Shown here: piece after piece, positions 48,379 to 57,644 of the stretch
How positions within the stretch are numbered: the first letter of the stretch is position 1
Layout of the letters: each line of letters opens with the position of its first letter
Source of the DNA: Clostridium estertheticum subsp. estertheticum
GTDB lineage: Bacteria; Bacillota; Clostridia; Clostridiales; Clostridiaceae
Reading direction: 5' to 3'
Length of the DNA: 64,000 nucleotides
Assembly: GCF_001877035.1 (NCBI RefSeq)
Contig: NZ_CP015756.1
Span: 4,455,001 to 4,519,000 of the forward strand
Made by a program: the position numbers and the translations under genes
The notes under the pieces: generated by a model
The model's input: only the letters and a program-made list of their open reading frames with translations
Told to the model about the DNA's origin: nothing
The model's database searches: none

Positions 48379-50470
48379 ATCCACCTGCTCCTTCCACATT
48401 AATTTTTTCTATATTTACAGATACCATTTTATATGATGGTTCCTTTGAATATGGATCAAATACTGATGGAGTCAATGAGTTCGTTTCAATATAATGAATT
48501 GGTGCATATAAATGCTCCTTCTTTACACTATCAGTTATTTTTGCTATAAATTCACTTTTGACACCATTACATGACGATAATCTAATTTTCTCATTTTGCT
48601 CTATATTTAAATCCTTAGCTAACTCAGGATTTATATTAACATAGGCTTCTTTTGATGTTATAGAGTTTACGACATCCATTTCTCTTGTTCTTGTTTGAGT
48701 ATGCCATTGACCTACTGTTCCTCTACCTGAATTAAGTGTATAAGGGAAATCTATCGAAATCTCAATTGGATTTTTAATTGGATCGCCAAAGATAAAATTA
48801 GCCTTTTTAGAGGTCGTATAATATTTATTATCTTCATATAATCTTCTTTCATCTTCTTTTAATAATTGCCCTTCTTTAAATGGCCATTGTATGCCTTTTG
48901 AACCACTTAAAAGTTCATAAGTAGCACCTGTAATATCACATGGCATTCCCTTTGAACACTTTTTCATTAATTCAAAAGCGTCTTCAGGTGTTTTCCAATT
49001 ATCAAGTAACCTTCCCATTCCTAACTCTTTACCAATTCCCAGAAGTATGTCGTAATCTGTTAGTTCGCCATCTTCTTTTTCAAGTATTGGTAAAATAGCT
49101 GACATCCGACGCTCAGTATTTATCATTACTCCTGTTTTTTTAATTGCAGGGACGGAAGGTAAAAATAAATCACAAATTTTAGCACTATCAGTATCCTCAT
49201 ATATATCTTGTACTACGAAAAACTCTAGTTTATCCACAGCTTTTTTAAATTCTTGATTGTTTACCCAAGAGTGTCTAGGATTCGTAGAGATTACCCATAA
49301 CCCCTTTATTTCACCTTTGTTTATCTTATCTATGATTACGTTGTAAGGTAATGTCGGTTTTGATGGTAATAGACTTTCCTCAATTTTCAAAGCTTCTGCT
49401 ACGGCTTTTCTGCGTTCTACATTATCATACTCTCCGCCACCATAAAGCCCTGAAGTGTTACTAAATATTCTTGAACCCATTGCATTACATTGACCTGTTA
49501 ATGAATTTGCACCAGTTCCTTCTCTGCCAATATTACCAGTCATAAGTGCAATGTTAATTATTGCTTGCGCCGTTCTAACACCTTCATATCCTTGGTTAAT
49601 ACCCATTGTCCACCAGAAAGAAACCCTCTTGCCATTATGTATAATTCTTGCAAGTTCTAGTACTCTTTTTTCAGATATTCCTGTAATTTTTTCTACATCC
49701 TTTAAAGTGAACTTACTAACATGTGACTTAAACTCTTCAAACCCTTCTGTATAGTTTTCTATATAACTATTTTCTATCCACCCATTCTCAATTAATACAT
49801 TAGCTAATGTATAGAAAAGTATTAAATCTCCCTTTGGCTTAATATCTACCCAAATATCTGAATTTCTTGCAGTTTCTGATCTTCTTGGATCAATTGTTAT
49901 TACCTTGGCATTCTTATTATCCTTTACGCGTTCCCAGAAAATAGGATGCGCAACAACAGGGTTTGCTCCAATAAGTATTATCGTATCTGAAAGCTGGGCA
50001 TCATTTAAGGTATATGGTGGAGCATCAAACCCAAAACTTTGCTTATGAGCAACAACCGAAGTTGACATACATAGCCTTGTGTTACCATCACCATTTATAC
50101 CCATATAGTTTCTACCTACATGCCCTAAAAGTGCCATTTCTTCCGTAGTAATTTGTCCTGTACTTATAAATGCTACACTTTCAGACCCATGATGTTTTTG
50201 TATTGTAGTCATCCTTTTAACAAAAGTTTCAAAACCTTCCTTCCAAGAGATTTCCACCATCTCATTTTTGTCATTTCTTAAAAGAGGTGATCTTCTACCC
50301 TTAATTTTTGTACACTGTTTATCTAGATTTAATCCCTTTATACAACAGAATCCCTTATTTACAGGATAATTCTCCGTTGGTGACACCATCATTATTTCAC
50401 CATTTTCTACATGGAAGTCTAAATTGCACCCAAGCCCACAATAATTACAAACTGATTGTATTTTTTTCAT
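48356..50470 (-). CDS. molybdopterin nitrate reductase, catalytic subunit (cytoplasmic, Nas/Nap type)
   Basis: The 704-residue protein begins with an iron-sulfur motif (VCNYCGLGCNLDF...GFCCIKG). It has the DGNTRLCMSTSVVAHKQSFG segment with the likely Mo-ligating cysteine, plus GANPVVAHPI, GTGANSLTGQCNAMG and the C-terminal GRGTVGQWHTQTRTR cofactor regions. No Tat signal is present, so it acts in the cytoplasm. ATG 50470 with GGAGATG is used rather than a frame to 50542. It heads the functional nar operon behind the CRP/FNR-type site at 50777-50792. Confidence 0.92.
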   Translation of the reverse strand: MKKIQSVCNYCGLGCNLDFHVENGEIMMVSPTENYPVNKGFCCIKGLNLDKQCTKIKGRRSPLLRNDKNEMVEISWKEGFETFVKRMTTIQKHHGSESVAFISTGQITTEEMALLGHVGRNYMGINGDGNTRLCMSTSVVAHKQSFGFDAPPYTLNDAQLSDTIILIGANPVVAHPIFWERVKDNKNAKVITIDPRRSETARNSDIWVDIKPKGDLILFYTLANVLIENGWIENSYIENYTEGFEEFKSHVSKFTLKDVEKITGISEKRVLELARIIHNGKRVSFWWTMGINQGYEGVRTAQAIINIALMTGNIGREGTGANSLTGQCNAMGSRIFSNTSGLYGGGEYDNVERRKAVAEALKIEESLLPSKPTLPYNVIIDKINKGEIKGLWVISTNPRHSWVNNQEFKKAVDKLEFFVVQDIYEDTDSAKICDLFLPSVPAIKKTGVMINTERRMSAILPILEKEDGELTDYDILLGIGKELGMGRLLDNWKTPEDAFELMKKCSKGMPCDITGATYELLSGSKGIQWPFKEGQLLKEDERRLYEDNKYYTTSKKANFIFGDPIKNPIEISIDFPYTLNSGRGTVGQWHTQTRTREMDVVNSITSKEAYVNINPELAKDLNIEQNEKIRLSSCNGVKSEFIAKITDSVKKEHLYAPIHYIETNSLTPSVFDPYSKEPSYKMVSVNIEKINVEGAGGYEKNQDR

Positions 50471-50606
50471 ATTATAACATCTCCACTTTGTTAATTTTAT
50501 AAAAACCCTCCTCTTATATTCATTTAAAAGGGAAAGTTCCACTGGTCAAATAATATATTCCAGGTGTCACTTGTGTCTATTTTTTAAGATTGTTTATTTA
50601 TTGTAT

Positions 50607-50717
50607 CTATACTGCTGTAAGCGCTTCCATTTCAATTTCAGTCTTTCCTATAGTTTTTGTCGTTGCAGTTATATCAATTTTAGAGTCTTCTAAGTTTATT
50701 TTAATAACCTCAGCCAT
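50607..50717 (-). pseudogene. moaC: moaC fragment (cyclic pyranopterin monophosphate synthase)
   Basis: A 36-residue frame (MAEVIKINLEDSKIDITATT then KTIGKTEIEMEALTAV, stop) matches the central MoaC region that ends GVEMEALTAVS. The family has about 160 residues, so both the N-terminal part and the SVAALTIYDMCK tail are missing. It lies between the nar operon promoter and the nitrate reductase gene, where a cofactor gene would fit. It is a deletion remnant; a full moaC must be elsewhere if nitrate reductase is active. Confidence 0.8.
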
Positions 50718-50749
50718 GAAACTTTGTTATTTTTTTCACTATATACTTT

Positions 50750-50792
50750 AGTCTATCACTACAATAGAAAAAAATATGTGACTAATATCACG
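50750..50792 (-). promoter_or_regulatory. CRP/FNR-type site and -10 for the nar operon
   Basis: The palindrome TGTGACTAATATCACG (50777-50792) is centred exactly 32 nt from a minus-strand -10-like TAGACT (50750-50755). That spacing fits a class II activator at -41.5. A TATAGT at 50738-50743 is an alternative -10. Confidence 0.65.
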
Positions 50793-50811
50793 TTCCTTTA
50801 AAATTAAAAAT

Positions 50812-50851
50812 AATAAAGCTTAAAACTGTTTTCACAATTCTAAGCTTTATT
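50812..50851 (-). terminator. terminator of the first hcp gene
   Basis: AATAAAGCTTA (50812-50822) pairs perfectly with TAAGCTTTATT (50841-50851). It isolates hcp from the nar operon just downstream. Confidence 0.75.
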
Positions 50852-50873
50852 ACTTCTAATTTAATATATTATT

Positions 50874-52520
50874 TTATCCTAATATTTGTTTTAAATCATC
50901 TTCTGGTGTACTTATTGGTTTAATATCAAAAGTATCAATTAAAAATTGTAATACATTAGGGCTTAAGAAAGCAGGGAGTGTTGGTCCTAAATAAATTCCT
51001 TTTACTCCAAGTGATAATAATGCTAATAAATCAGCAACAGCTTTCTGCTCATACCAAGTTATAATCAATGATAGTGGTAGATCATTAATAGTGCATTTAA
51101 AAGCATCAGCTAGAGCTAAAGCTATTTTAACCGCAGAATAGGCATCATTACATTGACCTATATCAAGTAATCTTGGTAATCCTGCAACCTCACCAAATTC
51201 TAATTTATTAAAACGGTATTTACCACAGGCCAAAGTAAGAATAATACAATCTTTTGGAACCTTTTGTGCAAATTCTGTGTAATAATTTCTTCCTGATCTT
51301 GCACCGTCACATCCTCCAATTAAGAAAAAGTGTCTAATCTTACCTTCTTTAACTGCATTAACTATTGTTTCAGCATGACTTAAAGTTGCTTTGTGACCAA
51401 ATCCCACTAGAATTTCTTTAACTTCCTCATCTTTTTCAAAGCCACCAAGCTCTAGTGCCTTACTAATTATTTCAGAAAAATCCTTATGACCAGTCTTACC
51501 TGCCTCAATATGTTTTATACCATCCCAGCCAACAACACTTGTTGAGAAAATTCTATCTTTATAAGAATCTTTTGGTTTCATTAAACAATTTGTCGTCATT
51601 AAAATACAACCAGGTATACCATCAAATTCCTTTTGTTGATTCTGCCATGCTCCTCCAAAGTTACCTACTAAATGTTTGTATTTATTAAGCTTAGGATAGC
51701 CATGAGAAGGTAACATTTCACCATGAGTATAAATGTTTATTCCTTTGCCTTCTGTTTGCTCAAGTAACATTTCAAGGTCCCTTAACTCATGACCTGAAAT
51801 CACAATAAATGGTCCTTTTTTAATATTTACATTAACCTTTGTAGGTGTAGGCGAGTTGTATTTCTCATTATTACCTTTATCTAATACTTCCATAACCTTA
51901 ACGCTAGTCTCTCCAGTTTTAATTAAATACTTGATAAGATCCTGTAGATTTAAACTATCATCAGTAAGTACTGCTAAAGCTATAAAATAAAAATCATCAA
52001 CATCATCGCTATTGTATTCAATAAACCTGGCTTGATGTGCATATGCTGCAATTCCTTTTAGTCCATATTTTATAGTTTCACGAACTGAGCGAATATCTGC
52101 ATCTAATTTTTCATCATACATAACCCCTGCTTTTTTAGCATCTTCAAGAATTTGTTCTTTAGTATCACTTAAATTATATAAAGCTTCCTCGCTAGTTACA
52201 TTTTCATCTATTGCTTTTTTTCGTGCCTCTTCTTTTATTACTTGAGATTTTTCAAGCATATCCATATGAGACTTTGGATCGAAGTTTACATTAGTTAGCG
52301 TCATAAACAATGAATTTTCAACAAATGAAACCCATGACTTATCAATTTTTTCACCTTTAGCTAAAAGCTTAGTAGCATAACAACTTATTCCTTTTAACTG
52401 ATAAATAAGAAGATCCTGCATTGCTGCAATCTCTGGAGTTTTTCCACAGACCCCCATTTTAGTGCAACCGGTTCCACCGAAAGTTTGTTCGCATTGAAAA
52501 CAAAACATTTTTCCTTGCAT
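50874..52520 (-). CDS. hcp: hydroxylamine reductase / hybrid-cluster protein (copy 1)
   Basis: The 548-residue Hcp has the N-terminal cluster motif MFCFQCEQTFGGTGCTKMGVCGK. Hybrid-cluster ligands appear in ISGHELRD, EMLPSHGYPKL, TNCLMKP, GGCDGARSGRNYYTEFA, LACGKYRFN and the DIGQCNDAYSAV segment. It reduces hydroxylamine and probably NO in the cytoplasm. AGGAGGG lies 8 nt before the ATG. A terminator separates it from ric upstream, so it likely has its own promoter, in which I find no clear CRP/FNR palindrome. It is distinct from the second hcp at 55.9 kb. Confidence 0.95.
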   Translation of the reverse strand: MQGKMFCFQCEQTFGGTGCTKMGVCGKTPEIAAMQDLLIYQLKGISCYATKLLAKGEKIDKSWVSFVENSLFMTLTNVNFDPKSHMDMLEKSQVIKEEARKKAIDENVTSEEALYNLSDTKEQILEDAKKAGVMYDEKLDADIRSVRETIKYGLKGIAAYAHQARFIEYNSDDVDDFYFIALAVLTDDSLNLQDLIKYLIKTGETSVKVMEVLDKGNNEKYNSPTPTKVNVNIKKGPFIVISGHELRDLEMLLEQTEGKGINIYTHGEMLPSHGYPKLNKYKHLVGNFGGAWQNQQKEFDGIPGCILMTTNCLMKPKDSYKDRIFSTSVVGWDGIKHIEAGKTGHKDFSEIISKALELGGFEKDEEVKEILVGFGHKATLSHAETIVNAVKEGKIRHFFLIGGCDGARSGRNYYTEFAQKVPKDCIILTLACGKYRFNKLEFGEVAGLPRLLDIGQCNDAYSAVKIALALADAFKCTINDLPLSLIITWYEQKAVADLLALLSLGVKGIYLGPTLPAFLSPNVLQFLIDTFDIKPISTPEDDLKQILG

Positions 52521-52691
52521 ATGTAACCCTCCTAATTTTTAATATGATTCTAACATCATCTTACACTACTTTTGTCTAAATATACAAGATTATAAGTAAT
52601 ATTGGCATATTTTTTTAATAAGCACCTAATTTATGTTAAATAAAGATCCTCGAGTTGGAGTAAAAATGTTCAAAGAAAATATATAAATAAG

Positions 52692-52741
52692 AAACTTAAA
52701 AACACCATCATGGATTTCATCATGATGGTGTTTTTAAGTTT
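52692..52741 (-). terminator. terminator of the fprA-ric operon
   Basis: A 20-21 bp near-perfect stem (52692-52712 with 52721-52741) with A- and T-runs. It lies just below the ric stop. Confidence 0.9.
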
Positions 52742-52751
52742 AACAGATTGA

Positions 52752-53477
52752 TTAATTTATAGAGCAACCCTTTTTCTCTTGAAACATATTAAACAAAACA
52801 CTATTTTCAAGATATATATGAATAAATAGATCTTTTTCAAGGTCATGAATTTTGGTGTATACAAGTTTGAAAGAAGTACAGGCTCCTTCTGGCGCATTAA
52901 AATCTCTAGTAATCTTCTCTAATTCTTTGATTATATTTCCAGCCGCATCATGCTCACTTTCTGTATCCTTTATAATTCGGTGTATTTTTGATAAGACATT
53001 CTCATCCTTTGTTATTTCAAAGTTTTCAATAAGGGGGAATAGATTTTCCTCTTCTTTTATAAGATGCTCCTCAAGTTCTATTTTCAAAGTTCCAAAGTTC
53101 CTATGAACTTTTAATAGTTCCTCACTATGATGCTTAAAATGAACCTTAAGTACTTTTAATAATAGAATATCTATTTCTCTAAGCTGTTTTTTTGTAAATT
53201 CATGATGTGTTTCTACTATGTGTTTAATTAATGCTGAAGGTTTTTCTTTTCTCCAATCTTTATACTCTGAATTGGTCCTTATAAACACATCATATGCATT
53301 ATTAAGTTCTTCAATTACTTTTTCATTATCTATTTCTATGACATCCATTGCTCCTGCTAAAGTATCATGTCCACCACAGCAATAATCTATTTTATACCTG
53401 TTAAAAATCTCTGCAGCACCAGGGAAAATTGAAACTATCTCTCCAAGATTTTGGTTTCCATTTATAATTTTCTCCAT
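52752..53477 (-). CDS. ric: iron-sulfur cluster repair di-iron protein Ric (ScdA/YtfE)
   Basis: The 241-residue protein has an N-terminal ScdA domain with DYCCGG (about residues 33-38) and a hemerythrin-like domain with HHEFTKKQLREI, HFKHHSEELLKVH, HLIKEEENLFP and SEHDAAGNI di-iron residues. It repairs clusters damaged by NO or peroxide. It lies 21 nt downstream of the flavodiiron gene, so NO removal and repair are co-expressed. Confidence 0.95.
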   Translation of the reverse strand: MEKIINGNQNLGEIVSIFPGAAEIFNRYKIDYCCGGHDTLAGAMDVIEIDNEKVIEELNNAYDVFIRTNSEYKDWRKEKPSALIKHIVETHHEFTKKQLREIDILLLKVLKVHFKHHSEELLKVHRNFGTLKIELEEHLIKEEENLFPLIENFEITKDENVLSKIHRIIKDTESEHDAAGNIIKELEKITRDFNAPEGACTSFKLVYTKIHDLEKDLFIHIYLENSVLFNMFQEKKGCSIN

Positions 53478-53498
53478 AATTAATTCCTCCTCATATTT

Positions 53499-54731
53499 TT
53501 AAATTGCACTAAGTAATAAATCAGCTGTATAAATAATTGCACTTTCAATATTCTTTACATTGTTAAGACTTGGTGAAAACTTAATTCTTATTGGAAACTC
53601 TATATCAATCATACCAGTAGACTTAATTACATCAGATGTAGTTAAGACTTTAATATTGCTCCCCTTCAAATAATCCTGAACTACCTCTATAGCTTCTCCA
53701 CTCCAACCATAAGAACCATACGCTGCCCCTATCTTATTTTCAAGGTTTAAATCATTAAGACTTTTAAGTATATCTTCCATATTTCCAATAATATCTGCAT
53801 ATTTTGTAGAGCTTCCAAAGAAAATGACGTCGGCTTCATTAATAGCCTTTATTATTTCTTCTTTTGGTATTTTATTTACATCCATAATTTCAGAGTGTAT
53901 ATTTTGATTTTCAAAATTTTCCTTAATAATAGTAGCAATCTTTTTTGTCCTACCTGTCATAGTAGAATAAAGAACTAATGCTTTTTTATCTATCTCTCCA
54001 TTTTTACTCATATTATCATAAATATCTATAAAACTTTGAACCTTATCTCGAAGTATATATCCATGAGATGGCGCTATCATCTTTATATCTAAATTTCTGA
54101 TTTTCTTTATCATATTTTGAACATATCTTCTATGAGGATGCATTATCAATTTATAATATCCAATATAATCATCATTTATGTCCTCTTTCGCCATATCATT
54201 AAAATACTCATAATTAGCTACATGGGTACTAAATATATCGCAAGGGAATAAAATTTTATCTTCGACGCAATAAGTTATCATTGTCTCCGCTGTATGAAGG
54301 TAAGGTGTTTCTATAAATTTCAGTATTTTACCTCCTATATCAAGCGTATCTCCATCCCCTACAACTAGAAACTCTCTGTTATGAAGTTTATACATTTCCT
54401 TAAGTTGATCTACAGCAAGACTTGTACATACAATTACAGCATTTTTTGCTTTAATAGCCAAACTTCCAAGTGCACCAGAATGGTCAGGTTCAGTATGATT
54501 AATTACAATATATTCAATCTTTTCAAGTTCAACTATACTTTTTAAATTTTCTACAAATTCACGTCCAAAGCTCATATCAACAGTATCTATTACTGTAGGT
54601 TTCTCAGTCATTAATAAATAACTATTATAAGTGGTTCCTTTAGTTAATGTTAATCTATGAAAAGGTACATCCCTATCATCCACCTTACCAACCCAGTATA
54701 TATTGTCACTTAGCATAATTTTTTTACTCAT
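53499..54731 (-). CDS. fprA: A-type flavoprotein / flavodiiron NO or O2 reductase (FprA family)
   Basis: The 410-residue protein has a metallo-beta-lactamase-like di-iron domain with HTEPDHSGAL and later ligand His/Asp residues (SHGYILRD), then a flavodoxin domain with STMTGRTKKIA for FMN. It lacks a fused rubredoxin, so it needs an external donor such as the rubredoxin at 36.7 kb. It reduces NO to N2O or O2 to water. AGGAGGAAT precedes the ATG. It is the first gene of an operon with ric, behind the CRP/FNR-type site at 54849-54864. Confidence 0.94.
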   Translation of the reverse strand: MSKKIMLSDNIYWVGKVDDRDVPFHRLTLTKGTTYNSYLLMTEKPTVIDTVDMSFGREFVENLKSIVELEKIEYIVINHTEPDHSGALGSLAIKAKNAVIVCTSLAVDQLKEMYKLHNREFLVVGDGDTLDIGGKILKFIETPYLHTAETMITYCVEDKILFPCDIFSTHVANYEYFNDMAKEDINDDYIGYYKLIMHPHRRYVQNMIKKIRNLDIKMIAPSHGYILRDKVQSFIDIYDNMSKNGEIDKKALVLYSTMTGRTKKIATIIKENFENQNIHSEIMDVNKIPKEEIIKAINEADVIFFGSSTKYADIIGNMEDILKSLNDLNLENKIGAAYGSYGWSGEAIEVVQDYLKGSNIKVLTTSDVIKSTGMIDIEFPIRIKFSPSLNNVKNIESAIIYTADLLLSAI

Positions 54732-54821
54732 AATGTATTCCTCCTAAATTAATTAATTCGATATTTTTATTAATTTTATGTTTTAATTTATTCTTACACG
54801 TTGCCTCTTTCCTATGACCCT

Positions 54822-54864
54822 ATTCTATAATTGTTTCGATTTTAAAAATATGATTCAAATCACA
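54822..54864 (-). promoter_or_regulatory. CRP/FNR-type site and -10 for fprA-ric
   Basis: TATGATTCAAATCACA (54849-54864) is centred 32 nt from a minus-strand TAGAAT -10 (54822-54827). Read in the direction of transcription the box is TGTGATTTGAATCATA. Confidence 0.65.
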
Positions 54865-54890
54865 AAACGAAAATAAAAAATTTTTATGAT

Positions 54891-54933
54891 TTTGATTTAA
54901 ATCACATTCTTATATATCCAAGTTAATTAGAAT
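54891..54933 (+). promoter_or_regulatory. CRP/FNR-type site and -10 for the DUF438 gene
   Basis: TTTGATTTAAATCACA (54891-54906), containing the perfect palindrome TGATTTAAATCA, is centred 32 nt from a plus-strand TAGAAT -10 (54928-54933). It is back to back with the fprA site. Confidence 0.7.
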
Positions 54934-54986
54934 GATGTCATGGAAACAAAATTTCTAAAAATAGATTTATAAAGGAGATTTTAAAT

Positions 54987-55742
54987 ATGGATAACAAAAA
55001 AATAGAAAAATTAACTCAGGTTTTGCAAAAACTAAATCAAGAAGGTGTAACTGAGACTTTAAGAAAAGAAGCTTTAGACATCGTTTCTAATATAAGTCCT
55101 GTCGAACTTTCAATTGCAGAGCAAAATTTAATAGAAAAAGGAATGAAACCTCAAGATTTAAGACATCTTTGTGATATACACATGGAAGTTTTAAAAGGCG
55201 AACTTGATAAAATTAAGACAAAGATTGAACCAGGTCATGTTGTGTATACCCTTATTGCTGAACACGATAAAATCCTTGAATTCTTGACGCTGCTTGAAGA
55301 AGTTAATTCTAAAATCCAAAAGACTGAAACATATATTAACAGTTTAGAAGAAATTAAGGAATTAAAGACTATTGTGTTTAATATATTAGATGCAGAGAAT
55401 CATCACCAAAGAGAGGAAAAGGTGTTGTTTACTGAGATGGAAAGCAGAGAAATTACTGGACCAACTCGAATTATGAGAATGGAACATGAGGATATAAAAG
55501 CTAAGAAAGAATTTTTAAAATTAACATTAGAGGAGGCCTCTGAATTAAACTTCAATGAATTCAAAGAAAAAGTAGATGAGAGTGCAAAATATATCATATT
55601 TAACATGAGAGATCATATATTTAAAGAAAACTATATTCTATATCCTACAGCAATAGAATCTATACAAGGAAAAGAAATATGGAATGATATGAAAAAAAGG
55701 TGTGATGAGATAGGTTATTGTGGATTTACACCTAAAGTTTAA
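54987..55742 (+). CDS. DUF438/hemerythrin-like domain protein
   Basis: The 251-residue protein has a DUF438 N-terminus (about 1-75, ending DLRHLCDIHMEVLKG) and a hemerythrin-like helical domain with LIAEHDKIL, ENHHQREEKVLF, MEHEDIKAKKEFL and MRDHIFKENYILYP supplying di-iron His/Glu/Asp residues. Longer relatives carry a C-terminal PAS domain, absent here. A role in O2 or NO sensing or repair fits the divergent flavodiiron gene and shared promoter region. An AAAGGAGAT site precedes the ATG. Confidence 0.85.
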   Translation: MDNKKIEKLTQVLQKLNQEGVTETLRKEALDIVSNISPVELSIAEQNLIEKGMKPQDLRHLCDIHMEVLKGELDKIKTKIEPGHVVYTLIAEHDKILEFLTLLEEVNSKIQKTETYINSLEEIKELKTIVFNILDAENHHQREEKVLFTEMESREITGPTRIMRMEHEDIKAKKEFLKLTLEEASELNFNEFKEKVDESAKYIIFNMRDHIFKENYILYPTAIESIQGKEIWNDMKKRCDEIGYCGFTPKV

Positions 55743-55758
55743 TTTTACAATTAGGTTA

Positions 55759-55801
55759 GTAACCTATGTTACCGACAAAAAAAATTGTAAAACAGTATAA
55801 T
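55759..55801 (+). promoter_or_regulatory. GTAAC-N4-GTTAC palindrome and -10 for the second hcp
   Basis: GTAACCTATGTTAC (55759-55772) lies 33 nt (centre to centre) before a perfect TATAAT (55796-55801). The palindrome resembles the motif I recall being proposed for HcpR, a CRP/FNR-family regulator, in clostridia. It differs from the TGTGA-type sites nearby. Confidence 0.7.
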
Positions 55802-55858
55802 AATCTCATAAAGCGGTCACGAACAGTGTTTACAAAAGAAAAAATGGAGGTTATTTAT

Positions 55859-57577
55859 ATGGCAATGTTTTGTTATCAATGTCAAGAAGCAGCTAACTGC
55901 ACAGGTTGTACGGTAAAGGGAGTTTGTGGTAAGACTGAAAGCCTCGCAAAGGCTCAGGACTTACTAATTTATATAACTAAAGGAATATCTATATATGGAG
56001 TTCGCGCTAGAGAGAATGGTATAGTTAATAAAGAAGTAGATACTTTTATAATGGAAAGTTTATTTGCAACTATAACTAATGCAAATTTTGATAGGAATAT
56101 ATTTATTGAAAGAGTTAGAAAAGGTTTAAGTTTAAGGGAAGGTTTAAAGAATGAACTTCTTAATGCTGGTATTAAGTTAAATGATAAAGGCGAAAATGCT
56201 AGCTGGCTTAAAAAGATATTTAATCTATTTGGATTTGGCACGGAAGAGGAATTAAACTTACCTGATGCAGCTGTTTGGTTTTCTAATGACTTAAAAGCCT
56301 TTGATGAAAAAGCAGCAACGGTGGGCGTACTATCAACGCAAAATGAGGACATAAGATCTTTAAGAGAACTTCTAATTTATGGACTTAAGGGAATGGCTGC
56401 ATATGCTAAGCATGCCAATAACCTTGGATATGATGATGAAGGACTCCATGCATTTACGCAAAAGGGATTAGCTTCTACTTTGGACGATACTCTAGGAGTG
56501 AATGAACTTGTAGCTCTAGTGCTTGAATGTGGTAAGTACGGTGTGGATGCCATGGCACTACTTGACAAGGCAAACACCACAAGTTACGGAAATCCTGAAA
56601 TAACAAAAGTTAATATAGGAGTTAAAACTAATCCTGCTATATTAATTAGTGGACATGATTTAAAAGATATGGAAGAGTTATTAAAACAAACTGAAGGCAC
56701 TGGAGTAGATATATATACTCATAGTGAAATGTTACCTGCTAACTATTATCCTGCATTTAAAAAGTACAAGCACTTGGTAGGTAATTACGGAAATGCATGG
56801 TGGAAGCAGAATCAAGAATTTGAAAGCTTCAACGGGCCAATACTTATGACTACAAACTGCATTGTGACTCCGAAAGCATCTTATAAAGATAGAATATACA
56901 CCACTGGAGTAACAGGTTTTCCAGGAGTTAAGCATATAGCTGATGGAATAAATGGGAAAGCGAAAGATTTTTCTCAGATAATTAAACAAGCTAAAAAATG
57001 TGCGGCACCTGTCGAGATTGAGAAAGGTGAAATAGTAGGAGGCTTTGCTCATAATCAAGTAATAGCTCTTGCAGACAAAATTGTGGACGCTGTTAAAAGC
57101 GGATCAATAAAGAGATTCTTTGTAATGGCAGGTTGCGATGGACGAATGAAGAGTCGTGATTATTATACAGAATTTGCTCAAAAGCTACCAAAAGATGCAA
57201 TTATACTTACAGCTGGTTGCGCAAAATATAAATATAACAAATTGAATTTAGGTGATATTGGTGGGATTCCAAGGGTACTAGATGCTGGTCAATGTAATGA
57301 TTCATATTCATTAGTTGTAATAGCACTTAAACTTAAAGAAGTATTTGGACTGGATGATATAAACGAACTTCCGATTTCTTATAATATTGCATGGTACGAG
57401 CAAAAGGCAGTTATAGTATTACTTGCATTATTGCACCTAGGGGTTAAAAATATCCACTTAGGACCAACCCTTCCAGCCTTCCTATCACCAAACGTAGTAA
57501 AAGTATTGGTTGACAGCTTCGGTATTGGTGGAATAATCAATGTAGATGATGATATAGATATGTTCATGGGTGCTTAA
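55859..57577 (+). CDS. hcp: hydroxylamine reductase / hybrid-cluster protein (copy 2)
   Basis: The 572-residue Hcp has N-terminal [23 protein letters not shown] and hybrid-cluster segments [44 protein letters not shown] and [13 protein letters not shown]. Relative to copy 1 it has an insertion of about 20 residues around [18 protein letters not shown]. The frame extends back to 55766, but GGAGG at 55846-55850 supports ATG 55859. It has its own HcpR-like promoter, so it is probably induced by a different signal from copy 1. Confidence 0.95.
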   Translation: MAMFCYQCQEAANCTGCTVKGVCGKTESLAKAQDLLIYITKGISIYGVRARENGIVNKEVDTFIMESLFATITNANFDRNIFIERVRKGLSLREGLKNELLNAGIKLNDKGENASWLKKIFNLFGFGTEEELNLPDAAVWFSNDLKAFDEKAATVGVLSTQNEDIRSLRELLIYGLKGMAAYAKHANNLGYDDEGLHAFTQKGLASTLDDTLGVNELVALVLECGKYGVDAMALLDKANTTSYGNPEITKVNIGVKTNPAILISGHDLKDMEELLKQTEGTGVDIYTHSEMLPANYYPAFKKYKHLVGNYGNAWWKQNQEFESFNGPILMTTNCIVTPKASYKDRIYTTGVTGFPGVKHIADGINGKAKDFSQIIKQAKKCAAPVEIEKGEIVGGFAHNQVIALADKIVDAVKSGSIKRFFVMAGCDGRMKSRDYYTEFAQKLPKDAIILTAGCAKYKYNKLNLGDIGGIPRVLDAGQCNDSYSLVVIALKLKEVFGLDDINELPISYNIAWYEQKAVIVLLALLHLGVKNIHLGPTLPAFLSPNVVKVLVDSFGIGGIINVDDDIDMFMGA

Positions 57578-57606
57578 CACCAGACTTAAAGAATTAACAT
57601 TAAAAC

Positions 57607-57640
57607 AAAAAGTATGCAGAATTTTATCTGCATACTTTTT
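57607..57640. terminator. bidirectional terminator between hcp copy 2 and asrC
   Basis: A perfect 14-bp stem AAAAAGTATGCAGA with its complement, a 6-nt loop, and T-runs on both exits. Confidence 0.9.
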
Positions 57641-57644
57641 ATTA

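Noticed and set aside
52521-52691. CRP/FNR or HcpR box upstream of hcp copy 1
   Set aside because: The nearest candidates (GTAAG-N5-GTTAG and TGAT-N6-ATCA) have wrong spacing, so they were not counted with the regulon.
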